DNA of 64,000 bases from Gemmatimonadota bacterium. GTDB taxonomy: Bacteria; Gemmatimonadota; Gemmatimonadetes; Gemmatimonadales; GWC2-71-9. The DNA lies in the NCBI GenBank assembly GCA_003220795.1, contig QHTK01000065.1:1-64000 (forward strand). The letters are read 5' to 3'. Shown here one piece after another: positions 48,701 through 56,991 of this stretch. Made by a program: the position numbers and the translations under genes. Positions within the stretch are counted from its first letter, which is position 1. Each line of letters opens with the position of its first letter. The notes beneath the pieces are model-generated. The model had not been told where the DNA came from and ran no database searches. It saw only the letters and a list, made by a program, of their open reading frames with translations.

Positions 48701-49178
48701 CGGCCAGCATGTGTGGAACCAGGGCTTCCACTGGGCCCACCTCGACTTCCTGTCGAAGGATGTGGACCAGGTCGGCAAGTCGGTCGAAACCGCCAAGCCG
48801 ATCGGCTACTACTACCGCGCAGCGCCGCCCGACAACGCCGCCGGGTTGGGCGGTTTCTACGACATCCTGGGCCCGAACAATTTCACGGTCGAGGACGCGA
48901 GCTACGCGAAGTTGCGCGAGCTGATGGTGTCCTACCACATCGGCGCGGTCCGCGGCGTCGGGGACTGGGGCGTGAGCCTCGTGGGCCGCAACCTGTTCAC
49001 CATCACGGGATACCGCGGCTTCGATCCGGAGATTGGGCTCGGCGCTTTGCCGCCGCAACCGGGGCTCGCCGGTGGCGGCAATGGCGGCCAGGCGGCATCG
49101 GGAGCGGTCAACGCGGTCGACGCGTTCTCGTTCCCGAACCTGCGCACCTTTACGATCGGGATCACGACCAGCTTCTAG
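45744..49178 (+). CDS. SusC/RagA-type TonB-dependent receptor (pair 4)
   Basis: The 1144-residue protein has a signal peptide (cut near AGAQD, residue 29) and a CarboxypepD_reg domain (30-112). A TonB-box-like LEAVVVTGT is at about 116. The plug contains LRALQGKIPANIVSYSGRPGAQPSVLLRGPTSI and ends VKGAAGASLYGARAGNGVINITTKSG (about 220-246); the barrel ends GITTSF. It shares with pair 1 the ATERxKxxFxVxxVDASQ stretch after the TonB box and the SxGxPGxQPxxxLRGxT plug pattern, so pairs 1 and 4 form one subfamily. SusD follows after 80 bases. The substrate is unknown. Confidence 0.94.
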   Translation: MTLPRRQDWLGAALLACGLVTLAGPAGAQDAVIHGRVINDRGEGLPVATVQIQELNVGVFTNSEGRYAMQIPAARVTGQTVMLRVRTIGHKPATRQLTLRAGEQTQDFTLITDVNLLEAVVVTGTQEATERVKVPFSVTRVDASQMPVPAEDPLRALQGKIPANIVSYSGRPGAQPSVLLRGPTSINAQGRGQDPLYIVDGVIINGALPDINPGDIESVEVVKGAAGASLYGARAGNGVINITTKSGRRALEGVQFSARSEGGVSDIERDFGLARFQALAMDEHGRQFCQAVSGQPLCARTFDYLKEEARINNYPADSATTTVSLPIDPGANIAGDVLRRRFQVSPWPSTGYNAVNQVVTPHPYLQNSVDMTGRFGSTRFYASASNLTERGAFRFLQGFVRNSFRANVDQAIGSAWNIGLRTAYTRSTQDGLNQEGGGQAFFRLTRVPAVANILQRDTLGRLYIRPNLQGGGTQNENPLYSLENTARQDLTNRFIGGLTLRYAPVDWFNLEGEVGYDLRRANFSQVNDKGFRTTAYDPVTNGGSIFRGSSSNEAINGGVNANFRLDLARDLRARWSLRYSYEQRDSSIASGFGNALSVKGVTSLVNAASGKTLASGVTSVRQIGLFAGTGLEYKDRYILDALIRRDGSSLFGPGSRWATFGRVSGAWRVALEPWWPLPQVSELKLHGSYGTAGGSPSFSAQYETFTIGAGGLLSLTTLGNRNLQPEVHHEIELGADLELFNRYGLTATYARTRIDRQILLAPVSSSTGYTNQWQNAGTLLNITYELSLNVPLVQRPSVSWSMSFVYDRNRSWIQQLGVPPYFYGAANVQATDQIFQAKEGELYGTFYGRKFLTSCSELPAPFNTDCGGAKSPFQMNDEGWLVWVGKDNNPRWGITHNLWETSVPGCINSAGIAETVCSQPGTSTITSPWGVGLNWGMPIILRGDPGDMRNAPNVALGNALPSFRFAVTQDLQWKRLSLHALVDAAIGQHVWNQGFHWAHLDFLSKDVDQVGKSVETAKPIGYYYRAAPPDNAAGLGGFYDILGPNNFTVEDASYAKLRELMVSYHIGAVRGVGDWGVSLVGRNLFTITGYRGFDPEIGLGALPPQPGLAGGGNGGQAASGAVNAVDAFSFPNLRTFTIGITTSF

Positions 49179-49258
49179 GCTCGGTCCGACCCGCCGCGGC
49201 GGCAGGCGCTGCGTAGCGCGGCGGGGTCGGGCTGTCCGTGTTCGCTCCAGGGGGATCG

Positions 49259-51037
49259 ATGAGAACGTTTCTATTCGGATTGTACGGTGTGGTGATGGTG
49301 GGTCTGACGGCGTGCACCGACCCGCTCGTCGTGGACAATTCCAACAACCCGGACCGGGGGCGCGTGTTCAGTAACGCGGCCGATCTCGAGCAGCTCATCA
49401 GCAACACGTACGCGCGCGCCCATGCGGCGACCCTCGGGGGGGGAACCGTGCTGACGGGCGGGATCAACGATGCGCTGCAGCCGCAGCTTCTGGTCATGGG
49501 GATGGAGAACGTGTCCACCCTGGCCAATTTCGCGATGGGCCCGCGCAGCGCCATTCCGCGCAATCCGATCAGCAATGCGCGCGGCAGCCAGGGGAACCTG
49601 GGGAACTACCGCGACTGGGTCGTCGGGCACAGCGCGGAGCGCATGGCGGCGCTGGGGGTGGCACGGCTGAAGGCCCTGACGCTGGGGTCGCCGGCGCGCG
49701 ATGCGCGGGCCCGCGCGTTCGCGCGCTTTTCGCAGGGCGTGGCGCTCGGCAATCTGGCGCTGGCGTACGACTCGGCCTCGATCCTCACCGAGAACGACAA
49801 CCCCGAGGCCGACGCCGGCGTGATCGTGCCGCTGTCGGGCTACCGCCAGGTCATGACCGCGGCGCTCGCCTACCTCGACTCGGCCATCGCGATCGCCTCG
49901 GGTCCGGCGCCCACGGGTCCGACGGGGGACTGGTTCCCCCTTCCCGCCACCTGGGTCAACGGGAACGCGCTCACCGGGGGCGCGACGGGCACGTTCGTTC
50001 AGCTGGCACGCTCGTACAAGGCGCGGCTCCGCGCCGGCGTGGCCCGCACGCCTGCCGAGCGTGCCGACATCACGGCTGGTGGAATCGTGGATTGGAGCAA
50101 GGTGATCGGCGACGCCACCGCTGGCCTCGGGGCGACCGGTGCAGCCGACTTCAGCATCTCCATGGACCGCACCATCGGGTGGGATATAGCGTGGGTGGCG
50201 CAGCATTTCGCCTCTGCCAACTGGCACCAGATGTCCCAATTCTACGTCGGCATGGCGGACACGTTGGGCGGGTACGACACCTGGCTCGCGACGGCGCCGC
50301 TGCTCCGGCCCACGTTCACGGTGGTGACACCCGATCGGCGGTTCCCACAGGGCACGACGCGCCCCGCGCAGAACGCGGTCACGATCCCCGGGACGTTCGC
50401 CGCGACCCCGTACTTCCGGAACCGCCCGCCCGGGAACGACTCGCCCGGCGAGGCCATCGGGATCTCGCAGTACGACTTCTTCCGATCGCGCGCGTTTCGG
50501 GTCGCGGACCGCGTCGGAGCCTACCCCGTCATGACGGCGGCCGAAATCCGCCTGCTGGCGGCGGAGGGGTACCTGCGCTCGAATCCCCCTCAGGTCGCGA
50601 CCGCCGCCGCGCTGATCGACGTCTCCCGCGTCGGGAAAGGGCAGATGAAGCCGCTCGCCGGCGTCATAACGGACACCCTCATGTCAGTCCCGGGGATGGA
50701 TGCCACCTACGTGCCGGCCAGCCGCTCCTGTGTGCCTCGCGTGCCCGACGCGGCGTCTCCGAGTCGGCCCTACACCAAGAGCAAGTGCGGCAACATCTGG
50801 GACGCGCTGAAGTGGGAGTACCGGATGGAGACGGCGTACACCGGGTATGGGATGTGGTTCTTCGCCGCGCGCGGCTGGGGCGACCTCCCGGTTGGGACCG
50901 CCACCGACTGGCCGGTGCCGAACCAGGAAATGGACGCTCGCAGCGAGCCGTTCTACAGCACGGGCGGCACCGGGGGCCGGGACGCCGCTGGGCCCGGTAA
51001 CTACGGACTGTTCCTGGGCGGGGTCTACGGCTGGTGA
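49259..51037 (+). CDS. SusD/RagB-like outer-membrane lipoprotein (pair 4)
   Basis: The 592-residue protein has a lipobox LTAC (Cys about residue 19), then TDPLVVDNSNNPDRGRVFSNAADLEQLI. TPR-like helices follow, then a C-terminal SusD-type region (KWEYRMETAYTGYGMWFFAARGWGDLPVGTATDWPVP). ATG 49259 follows AGGGGGA. It lacks the QCxDRNP ending of pairs 2 and 3. Its stop overlaps the GTG of the next small lipoprotein gene (GTGA), so that protein is probably made together with it. Confidence 0.9.
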   Translation: MRTFLFGLYGVVMVGLTACTDPLVVDNSNNPDRGRVFSNAADLEQLISNTYARAHAATLGGGTVLTGGINDALQPQLLVMGMENVSTLANFAMGPRSAIPRNPISNARGSQGNLGNYRDWVVGHSAERMAALGVARLKALTLGSPARDARARAFARFSQGVALGNLALAYDSASILTENDNPEADAGVIVPLSGYRQVMTAALAYLDSAIAIASGPAPTGPTGDWFPLPATWVNGNALTGGATGTFVQLARSYKARLRAGVARTPAERADITAGGIVDWSKVIGDATAGLGATGAADFSISMDRTIGWDIAWVAQHFASANWHQMSQFYVGMADTLGGYDTWLATAPLLRPTFTVVTPDRRFPQGTTRPAQNAVTIPGTFAATPYFRNRPPGNDSPGEAIGISQYDFFRSRAFRVADRVGAYPVMTAAEIRLLAAEGYLRSNPPQVATAAALIDVSRVGKGQMKPLAGVITDTLMSVPGMDATYVPASRSCVPRVPDAASPSRPYTKSKCGNIWDALKWEYRMETAYTGYGMWFFAARGWGDLPVGTATDWPVPNQEMDARSEPFYSTGGTGGRDAAGPGNYGLFLGGVYGW

Positions 51038-51498
51038 AGGCGCGGCAGGTAGTGCGCCCGTTCTGCGTGGCGCTCGTTCCGGCTGTGCTCGCGGCGTGCT
51101 ACACCTACACACCGTTGCCGACGCTCGCGCCGACACCCCAGGCCAGCGTGGCCCTGACGCTCTCCGATCAAGGCCGCGTGGGCGCCGGCCCCACGATGGG
51201 TGCGGGCGTCGCGCGGGTGGAGGGGGCGCTGATCGGCTCGACCGACAGCGACTTCACTCTGCGGGTGGCCGCGATCACGGACCTGAGGGGACGGCAGACT
51301 CGCTGGAGCGGGGAAACCGTCACGCTGCAGCGGGCGTGGGTGGGGAACGCGTACGAACGGCGCTTCTCGCGGTCCCGCACCTACGTCCTGGTAGGCGCGC
51401 TGGCCGCCGGATTCGTGTCGTTCGCCGTCACGCGCCACTGGTTCGGCGGCGGGCCTTTGACCGACAACCCCGGCGGGGGTGGAGGAAGCCAGCAGTGA
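51034..51498 (+). CDS. Small lipoprotein of unknown function, coupled to SusD pair 4
   Basis: The 154-residue protein has a signal ending at LAACYT (Cys about residue 21). The mature part is beta-rich (SVALTLSDQGRVGAGPTMGAGVARVEGALIG), followed by a hydrophobic segment (about 119-135) and a Gly-rich tail. I do not recognise the family. GTG overlaps the SusD stop, so translation is coupled. It may be a further component of the pair 4 uptake system. Confidence 0.6.
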   Translation: MKARQVVRPFCVALVPAVLAACYTYTPLPTLAPTPQASVALTLSDQGRVGAGPTMGAGVARVEGALIGSTDSDFTLRVAAITDLRGRQTRWSGETVTLQRAWVGNAYERRFSRSRTYVLVGALAAGFVSFAVTRHWFGGGPLTDNPGGGGGSQQ

Positions 51499-51532
51499 CA
51501 CCTGTGAACCACACTCTCGACCCGAGTACACC

Positions 51533-52387
51533 ATGATGCGATCCCGGTCCGCCGTTCTCTGCGTCCTTGCGTTCGTGGTCGTCGCGTGCCGTCGCGACGC
51601 AACCTTCACGGAGCCCATCCCCGCGTACGCGGCGATCCACTGGGTGCACGCGCTGCCCGACACGATGCAGGAGGACTTCCGCATCGTGGACATCGTGTCG
51701 AATGCGGGGCTGTACGATCAGAACTTCCGCGGCGCGAACATGTTCTATCAGGGAATCGAAGTGGGGGCGCGCCACCTGCAGATCTTCAACTCGAGCCCGG
51801 ACCCGTTCGTCTCGAAGCAGGTCATGCAGGACACGGTGATCGACTTTGCGGCGAGCGACAGCATTACGCTCATCCACATGGGCTTTGCCCGCGCGGGCTC
51901 GACGCCGGCGCGCCAGGTTCACCTGTTCACCGACAAGGCCGGCGATCCCGGGGCGGGCAACCTCGGGTTCCGCGTGATCCACGCGGGCGCCGGCATGGGC
52001 AACGTCGACGTGAATCTCATCCGGCACCGGGCCGACACGCTGACCTTGCCGGCCACACCGCTCGTCGCCAACGTGGCGTATGGCGTGGCCAGCGCGTACG
52101 TCACGGTGGCTGCCGATCCCGCGGTGGCGACCCCAGAGTCGTTGCGCGTCGTGGTGACGGCGGCGGGCACGACGACGCCGATCCTCGTGAACGTCGCTCT
52201 GCCTGTGGGGGAAAACGGCGACGCCACGAAGAATCCCATCCCGGGCGCCCGGGTGGCGCGTTCCGCGATGACGGCGGTGGTCGTCCCGCGCTCTGTCGCC
52301 GGGACCACGGCGCCGCAGACGACGGTCTTCACGACGCCGAGCGCCGTGATCCTGGTCGATCGACGCCCGCCGGATACGGTACCGTAA
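51533..52387 (+). CDS. DUF4397-type lipoprotein
   Basis: The 284-residue exported protein has a lipobox-like VVACRR (Cys about residue 19). Two DUF4397-like beta domains follow: AAIHWVHALPDT through VGARHLQIFNSSPDP, and LGFRVIHAGAGMGNVDVNLIRH with SAYVTVAADP later. DUF4397 proteins are cell-surface, function unknown. The first of two Met codons (51533, 51536) is used. It lies 34 bases after the previous gene, so it may be in the pair 4 transcript. A long hairpin follows. Confidence 0.75.
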   Translation: MMRSRSAVLCVLAFVVVACRRDATFTEPIPAYAAIHWVHALPDTMQEDFRIVDIVSNAGLYDQNFRGANMFYQGIEVGARHLQIFNSSPDPFVSKQVMQDTVIDFAASDSITLIHMGFARAGSTPARQVHLFTDKAGDPGAGNLGFRVIHAGAGMGNVDVNLIRHRADTLTLPATPLVANVAYGVASAYVTVAADPAVATPESLRVVVTAAGTTTPILVNVALPVGENGDATKNPIPGARVARSAMTAVVVPRSVAGTTAPQTTVFTTPSAVILVDRRPPDTVP

Positions 52388-52389
52388 GG

Positions 52390-52472
52390 CTAGACGGGCA
52401 GACGGGTAGTAAAAAAGAAACGGGGGGCGCACAGAGCTTGCGTCCCCCGTTCCGCTTTCTACCCGTCTAGCT
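52390..52472. repeat. Long hairpin with AGACGGG repeats between convergent genes
   Basis: The right arm (52440-52472) is complementary, with a few mismatches and a small bulge, to 52398-52430. The outer part consists of TAGACGGG/CAGACGGG octamers (52391-52408). The inner part pairs AACGGGGG with CCCCCGTT. It lies between the stops of the DUF4397 and M23 genes and may be a two-way terminator. Its design matches the heptamer hairpins near 3.2 and 4.5 kb. Confidence 0.75.
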
Positions 52473-52474
52473 CT

Positions 52475-53413
52475 TCAGTCCACAATCGCATCCGGCATCA
52501 CGAACCTGATCGGGTCCACCGCGTGGCCGTTCACCCACACTTCGTAGTGCAGGTGCGGGCCGGTGGAGAGGCCCGTCGAGCCGACCTTCGCGATCACATC
52601 GCCCCGCTTCACCCGCTTGCCGCGCGCGACGAGAATCGTGGAGCAATGGGCGTAACGCGTCACGACCCCGCCGCCGTGATCGAGCGTGAGCATGTTGCCG
52701 TAGCCCTCTTCCCACTTCACGTCGGTGACGATGCCGGCGGCTGGGGCCTCGATCTCGGCGCCCGCCTTCGCCGTCACGTCGATCCCCTCGTGCGGGCGGG
52801 CGAGGTGCAGAATCGGGTGGACGCGCATGGACGCGAAGGCGCTCGAGATCCATCCCCTGGTCGGCATGATGGACGGCGTCGCCGCCAACCGCTCCCGCTG
52901 CTTGGCGAGCGAGCCGTATGCTTCGTTCAGCGACCGCACCAGAATGTCGGCGCGCCGGCTGAGCGCGTCCATGTCGACCCGCGCCGCGAGCGCGGCCTGG
53001 CCATTCGGCCCCACCGCGGACAGGCTGTCGCGCTCCGACCACGCCCCGGCCGGCCCGCCGATGCCCGCCCGCTGCACGCCGGCGTCGGTCGGCGTGAGCC
53101 CGGCGAGCAGTCGCATCTCCTGCTCCCGCTGGCTGAACTGGTTGATGGTGTCGGTGAGTACGACCAGCCGCTCGCGCATCCGCTGGACTTCCTCGGCGAG
53201 CAGGCGGTTCTCGTTTTCCAGCGCGCGGCTGCGCGTGATGTTGACGCCGCGCGAGATGGCGGCGGCGCCCAGCACCAGGAACGCCAGCGCGACCACGCTG
53301 CCGATCCCGGCCAGGACCTTCACGACGGTCTGCGACAGCTCGACGGCGCGGGAAGTTCCCGAGCCGTGAGGCACCACCATGACCGTCCAGCGTCGCTCCG
53401 TCTTGTTGCTCAT
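52475..53413 (-). CDS. M23 (LytM-type) metallopeptidase with coiled coil
   Basis: The 312-residue protein has one N-terminal membrane anchor (about 30-52), then a coiled coil (LENENRLLAEEVQRMRERLVVLTDTINQFSQREQE, about 65-100). The LytM domain lies at about 195-305. Its zinc/catalytic residues are His and Asp in RPHEGID, the later His in TRYAHC and the HxH of TGPHLHYEVWVNG. These enzymes cut peptidoglycan cross-links, or act as EnvC/NlpD-like amidase activators when degenerate; here all metal residues are present. It lies downstream of metG with its own likely promoter. It probably acts in the periplasm in cell division or envelope growth. Confidence 0.9.
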   Translation of the reverse strand: MSNKTERRWTVMVVPHGSGTSRAVELSQTVVKVLAGIGSVVALAFLVLGAAAISRGVNITRSRALENENRLLAEEVQRMRERLVVLTDTINQFSQREQEMRLLAGLTPTDAGVQRAGIGGPAGAWSERDSLSAVGPNGQAALAARVDMDALSRRADILVRSLNEAYGSLAKQRERLAATPSIMPTRGWISSAFASMRVHPILHLARPHEGIDVTAKAGAEIEAPAAGIVTDVKWEEGYGNMLTLDHGGGVVTRYAHCSTILVARGKRVKRGDVIAKVGSTGLSTGPHLHYEVWVNGHAVDPIRFVMPDAIVD

Positions 53414-53543
53414 CTCCCTGTAGCGACCTCACGTCAACACGTGTGATCCGACGCGATACGCGCCGGTACTCGCCAGCACTCGATGTACCTACCGAAGGGA
53501 GAATCCGGACAGGGCGTTGGGCCGGGTTCCCGGTGGGAGTCCA

Positions 53544-53572
53544 AAGCTACGGGTCGCCTCCCGACCCGTCAA
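53544..53572 (-). promoter_or_regulatory. Candidate promoter for the M23 gene
   Basis: On the minus strand: TTGACG (53572-53567), 17-base spacer, TAGCTT (53549-53544). An 8-bp hairpin (53549-53556 with 53562-53569) overlaps the spacer, and two 10-base copies of AAAGTGAGCC (53581-53600) stand just upstream. It lies in the 207-base metG-M23 gap. Confidence 0.4.
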
Positions 53573-53620
53573 CATGGCAAAAAGTGAGCCAAAGTGAGCC
53601 ATATCACGTGGTTTCGGGCT

Positions 53621-55147
53621 CTATGCGGAGGCCAGGCGGGGCTTCGGAAAGAGAATGGGCGGTTTCGCTACCGGACGACCCTCAACCGCCGGCTCGCCCA
53701 GGTCGGCCAGGCGCACGCGTGCCAGGGGTGTGGGGGGCCCGAACAGTGTCCACACGGCGTCAGCTGTCGCGGGAATGAACGGTTGACACAGCACCGCCAG
53801 CCGAGCCACGGTCCGCGCAAGGCCGGCGAGCACGGCATCGAGCTCTGTTTCCTTGCCCGCCTTTCTGAGTTCCCACGGCACCGTCTCCTGGATGTACCGA
53901 TTGGCACGCGCCGCGAGATCCATCCACTGCGCCGCGCCCTCCTCGAGCTCGTAGCCGTCCATCGCCCGCTGGTACGCCGCGACCGCCGTGCGAGCGGCGT
54001 CCTCGAGCGGCGCCGCCCGTGTCCGGGGGTCGCGGGGCACAATACCGCCACGGAAGCTGTGGATCATGTCGAGCGAGCGCTTCACCAGATTGCCGAACGT
54101 ATTGGCGAGGTCGGACTCATAGCGCGCGTCGAACCGCTCCCACGTGAAGTCCCCGTCGTTCGCGAACCCGACCTCGCGCAGCAGGTAATAGCGCAGCGCG
54201 TCGGGGCCGTAGTGATCGATCGCTTCGCCCAAGGTCACGGCCGTCCCGGCGGTCTTGCTCATCTTGGCCCCCGACCATTGCACGTAGCCGTGCGCCCACA
54301 CCGCACGGGGTGGCGCGAGCTCCGCGGCGAGCAGCATCGCCGGCCAGATCACGCAATGAAACCGTGTGATCCCCTTCCCGATGACGTGGAGGTCCGCGGG
54401 CCAGAGCCGCTCGTAGCCCGCGTCCGGGAATCCCGTGGCCGAGAGGTAGTTGATCAAGGCGTCGAACCAGACGTACACGGTCTGCTGCGCGTCGTCCGGA
54501 AACGGAATGCCCCACGGCTGCCGCTGCCGCGAGATGGAGATGTCCTGGAGCCCGGCCTCGAGCAGCCGCACCACTTCGTTGCGACGGATCTCGGGCTCGA
54601 CGGCGAACGCGCCCGAGCGGATGCGGTCGAGCACGGCGTCGCGGTACCGGCTCAAGCGGAAGAAATGATTCCGCTCCTTCGTGGGGATCAAGTCGAGCGT
54701 GGGGTGCTCGATGCAGTGGCCGTTGACGATCTGCGCGCCGGTCTTGAACTCCTCGCAGCCGGTGCAGTACAGGCCCTCGTATTCCGCCTCGAACAGGTCG
54801 TCGGGGTGGCGGGCACGGATGCGCCCGAGCAGCGCGGTGACGGCCCGGGCGTGCCGCGGCTCGGTAGTGCGGATCCAGTCGTCGTTGCTGCATTCCAGGC
54901 GGCGCCAGTAGTCCGCGAAGCTCACCGCCATGCGGTCCACCCACGCCTGCGGCGTCACGCCGGCGCGGGCGGCGGCCTGGATCACCGACTGGCTGTGCTC
55001 GTCCATCCCCATCAGGAAGCGGACGTCGTCGCCGCGCAGCCGCCGGTAACGGGCGATGCAGTCGGCGCCGATCTTTTCGAGGGCGTGCCCCAGGTGCGGG
55101 TCCCCGTTCGAATAATCGATGGCGGTCGTGAGGTAGAACTTAGGCAT
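53621..55147 (-). CDS. metG: Methionine--tRNA ligase
   Basis: The 508-residue protein is a class I tRNA synthetase. The HIGH-type motif is HLGHA (about residues 18-22), the KMSKS-type motif is KMSKTAG (about 295), and it has a zinc knuckle CTGCEEF with a distal Cys/His. It is of the single-knuckle, Bacillus/Thermus-like size class. It lacks the C-terminal EMAP-type tRNA-binding dimerisation domain of E. coli MetG. Its start overlaps the end of ricT by 8 bases, so the two are co-translated. Confidence 0.95.
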   Translation of the reverse strand: MPKFYLTTAIDYSNGDPHLGHALEKIGADCIARYRRLRGDDVRFLMGMDEHSQSVIQAAARAGVTPQAWVDRMAVSFADYWRRLECSNDDWIRTTEPRHARAVTALLGRIRARHPDDLFEAEYEGLYCTGCEEFKTGAQIVNGHCIEHPTLDLIPTKERNHFFRLSRYRDAVLDRIRSGAFAVEPEIRRNEVVRLLEAGLQDISISRQRQPWGIPFPDDAQQTVYVWFDALINYLSATGFPDAGYERLWPADLHVIGKGITRFHCVIWPAMLLAAELAPPRAVWAHGYVQWSGAKMSKTAGTAVTLGEAIDHYGPDALRYYLLREVGFANDGDFTWERFDARYESDLANTFGNLVKRSLDMIHSFRGGIVPRDPRTRAAPLEDAARTAVAAYQRAMDGYELEEGAAQWMDLAARANRYIQETVPWELRKAGKETELDAVLAGLARTVARLAVLCQPFIPATADAVWTLFGPPTPLARVRLADLGEPAVEGRPVAKPPILFPKPRLASA

Positions 55148-56027
55148 CGCCGCCGGAGCGGGCGATTTCGTCCTTCAGCTTCTCGAGCGATACCACGCGC
55201 GTGTCGCCGCCCCCCCCCTCAGAGCGGAGCGTCACGGTCTCGCGGAAGATGTCCACGGCCAGGACCCGCTCGGGTCCCACGCCGGTGCGTAGCACCTTCC
55301 CCTCTTTGGGAAAGCGCTTGCGGGTCTGCACGTAAAAGTCGTGCTCGTAGCGCAGGCAGCACAGCAGCCGCCCACACCCGCCCGAGATCTGCGACGGATT
55401 GAGCGACAAGTGTTGATCCTTGGCGAGCGCGAGGCTGACCGGCCGCAGCTCGGGGAGCCAGCTCGAACAGCAGTACTGGCGCCCGCAGCGGCCCACGCCG
55501 TCCAGCCGCTTCGCCTCGTCGCGCGCGCCGATCTGCCGCAGCTCGATCCGGGTGTGGAACAGGCCGGCGAGGTCGCGCACCAGCGCGCGAAAATCGACGC
55601 GCTGCTCGGCCGTGAAATAGATCGTCAGCTTCTTCCGATCCCACTGCCACTCGGCATCGGAGACCTTCATCGGGAGCGCGTGCTGCTGCACCCGTTCCAT
55701 CACCCTGCGGCGTACCGTGGCTTCCTCTTCGTGGAGCCGCTCGGCGGCCCGCGTGTCGTCCGGTGTGGCGCGCCGCACGATGCGACGCTCAGGAGCGGCG
55801 GGCTCGGCGGTGGGGGCGGCGGCTGCGCCCGCGGCGAGGCTGCACCCCTGGCACGCCGCACCGCACTTCTTGGTGGCGACGGCACCCACCGCCGACACGC
55901 GGCCGAGGTCGTGGCCCCGCTCGACCTCCACGATCACGGCATCGTGCAGGGCGAGCGTGTCCTCGGACGGCCAGGTGAAGTATTCCTTGCGGTTCCCCTT
56001 GAACCGGACTTCGACGATCGGCGTCAA
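55140..56027 (-). CDS. ricT: PSP1/RicT (YaaT) family protein
   Basis: The 295-residue protein has the family's PSP1 domain with Cys clusters RCGRQYCCSSWL and GGCGRLLCCLRYE (about 190-235), plus an N-terminal CGAACQGC. In Bacillus, RicT with RicA and RicF carries Fe-S clusters and promotes RNase Y-dependent mRNA processing; the role in this phylum is not known. There is an unusual Ala/Pro-rich linker at about 64-85. It lies between accA (1-base gap) and metG (8-base overlap). Proximity of ricT to metG is also seen in Firmicutes. Confidence 0.92.
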   Translation of the reverse strand: MTPIVEVRFKGNRKEYFTWPSEDTLALHDAVIVEVERGHDLGRVSAVGAVATKKCGAACQGCSLAAGAAAAPTAEPAAPERRIVRRATPDDTRAAERLHEEEATVRRRVMERVQQHALPMKVSDAEWQWDRKKLTIYFTAEQRVDFRALVRDLAGLFHTRIELRQIGARDEAKRLDGVGRCGRQYCCSSWLPELRPVSLALAKDQHLSLNPSQISGGCGRLLCCLRYEHDFYVQTRKRFPKEGKVLRTGVGPERVLAVDIFRETVTLRSEGGGGDTRVVSLEKLKDEIARSGGDA

Positions 56028-56028
56028 C

Positions 56029-56988
56029 TCACTTCTCGCTCAAAGCACCCATCGAAAGGTACTTCTCCTCTCGACGTTTGAGCAGCTTCTCCATCTTGGT
56101 CTTGCGGAGCAGGCGCACATGGCGGCGGAGGGCGTCGCCCAGGGCTCCCGCGGCGGCGTCGGGGTCGGCGTGGGCGCCCCCGGGCGGCTCCGGAATGATC
56201 TCGTCGATCACGGCCAGCTCCAGCAGGTCTTCGGCCGTGATCTTCAGGGCCTCGGCCGCCCGTTCCCGCTGAGTGGCGTCCTTCCAGAGAATCGCCGCAC
56301 AGCCTTCGGGCGAAATCACCGAATACACCGAGTTTTCGAACATCAGCACCCGATCGGCGAGTCCTACCGCGAGCGCCCCGCCGGAGCCCCCTTCACCGAT
56401 CACGGCGGTGACGATCGGGGTGCGTAGCGTCGCCATCTCCACCAGGTTGCGGGCGATCGCTTCGGCCTGGCCGCGCTCCTCGGCGCCAAGCCCGGGGTAG
56501 GCGCCCGGTGTGTCCACCAGCGTGATCACGGGAGCGCCGAACTTCTCGGCCAGGCCCATCAGCCGCAGCGCCTTGCGGTAGCCCTCCGGGTGCGCCATCC
56601 CAAAGTTGCGGTGCAGGTTCTCCTTCGTGTCGCGCCCCTTCTGGTGCCCGATCAACATCACGCTCATGCCGTCGAGCCGTGCCCAGCCGCCCACGATCGC
56701 GGGGTCGTCGCGGAACAGCCGGTCGCCGTGCAGCTCGACGAAGTCGGTGAAGACTGTGTTGACGTAGTCGAGGGTGTACGGGCGCTTGGGGTGGCGCGCC
56801 ACCTGGACGCGCTGCATCGGCGTCAGGTTCCGGTAGATCTCGCCACGCAGCTCCGCCAGCTTTCGCTCGAGGGCGGCGAGCTCCTTGGACACGTCCACGG
56901 CGGTGTCGCCGGTGACGCGCTTCATCTCGTCGATCTGGCGCTCGAGCTCCAGCAGCGGGCGCTCGAAGTCCAGCGTATGCGTCGCCAT
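56029..56988 (-). CDS. accA: Acetyl-CoA carboxylase carboxyltransferase subunit alpha
   Basis: The 319-residue protein is the alpha subunit of the carboxyltransferase that makes malonyl-CoA, the first step of fatty acid synthesis. It shows LEALERKL-like N-terminal helices, HPKRPYTLDYV, MLIGHQKGRDTKENL, PVITLVDTPGAYPGLGAEERGQAEAIARNL and IGEGGSGGALAVGLADRVLMFENSVYSVISPEGCA, all diagnostic. Length is normal. accD and accB/accC are not in the window. The gene starts 4 bases after the dnaE stop. This dnaE-accA neighbourhood also exists in E. coli. Confidence 0.97.
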   Translation of the reverse strand: MATHTLDFERPLLELERQIDEMKRVTGDTAVDVSKELAALERKLAELRGEIYRNLTPMQRVQVARHPKRPYTLDYVNTVFTDFVELHGDRLFRDDPAIVGGWARLDGMSVMLIGHQKGRDTKENLHRNFGMAHPEGYRKALRLMGLAEKFGAPVITLVDTPGAYPGLGAEERGQAEAIARNLVEMATLRTPIVTAVIGEGGSGGALAVGLADRVLMFENSVYSVISPEGCAAILWKDATQRERAAEALKITAEDLLELAVIDEIIPEPPGGAHADPDAAAGALGDALRRHVRLLRKTKMEKLLKRREEKYLSMGALSEK

Positions 56989-56991
56989 CAG

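Noticed and set aside
53581..53600. Two AAAGTGAGCC copies as an operator
   Set aside because: Only two copies, no symmetry; noted with the M23 promoter but not enough to call a binding site.
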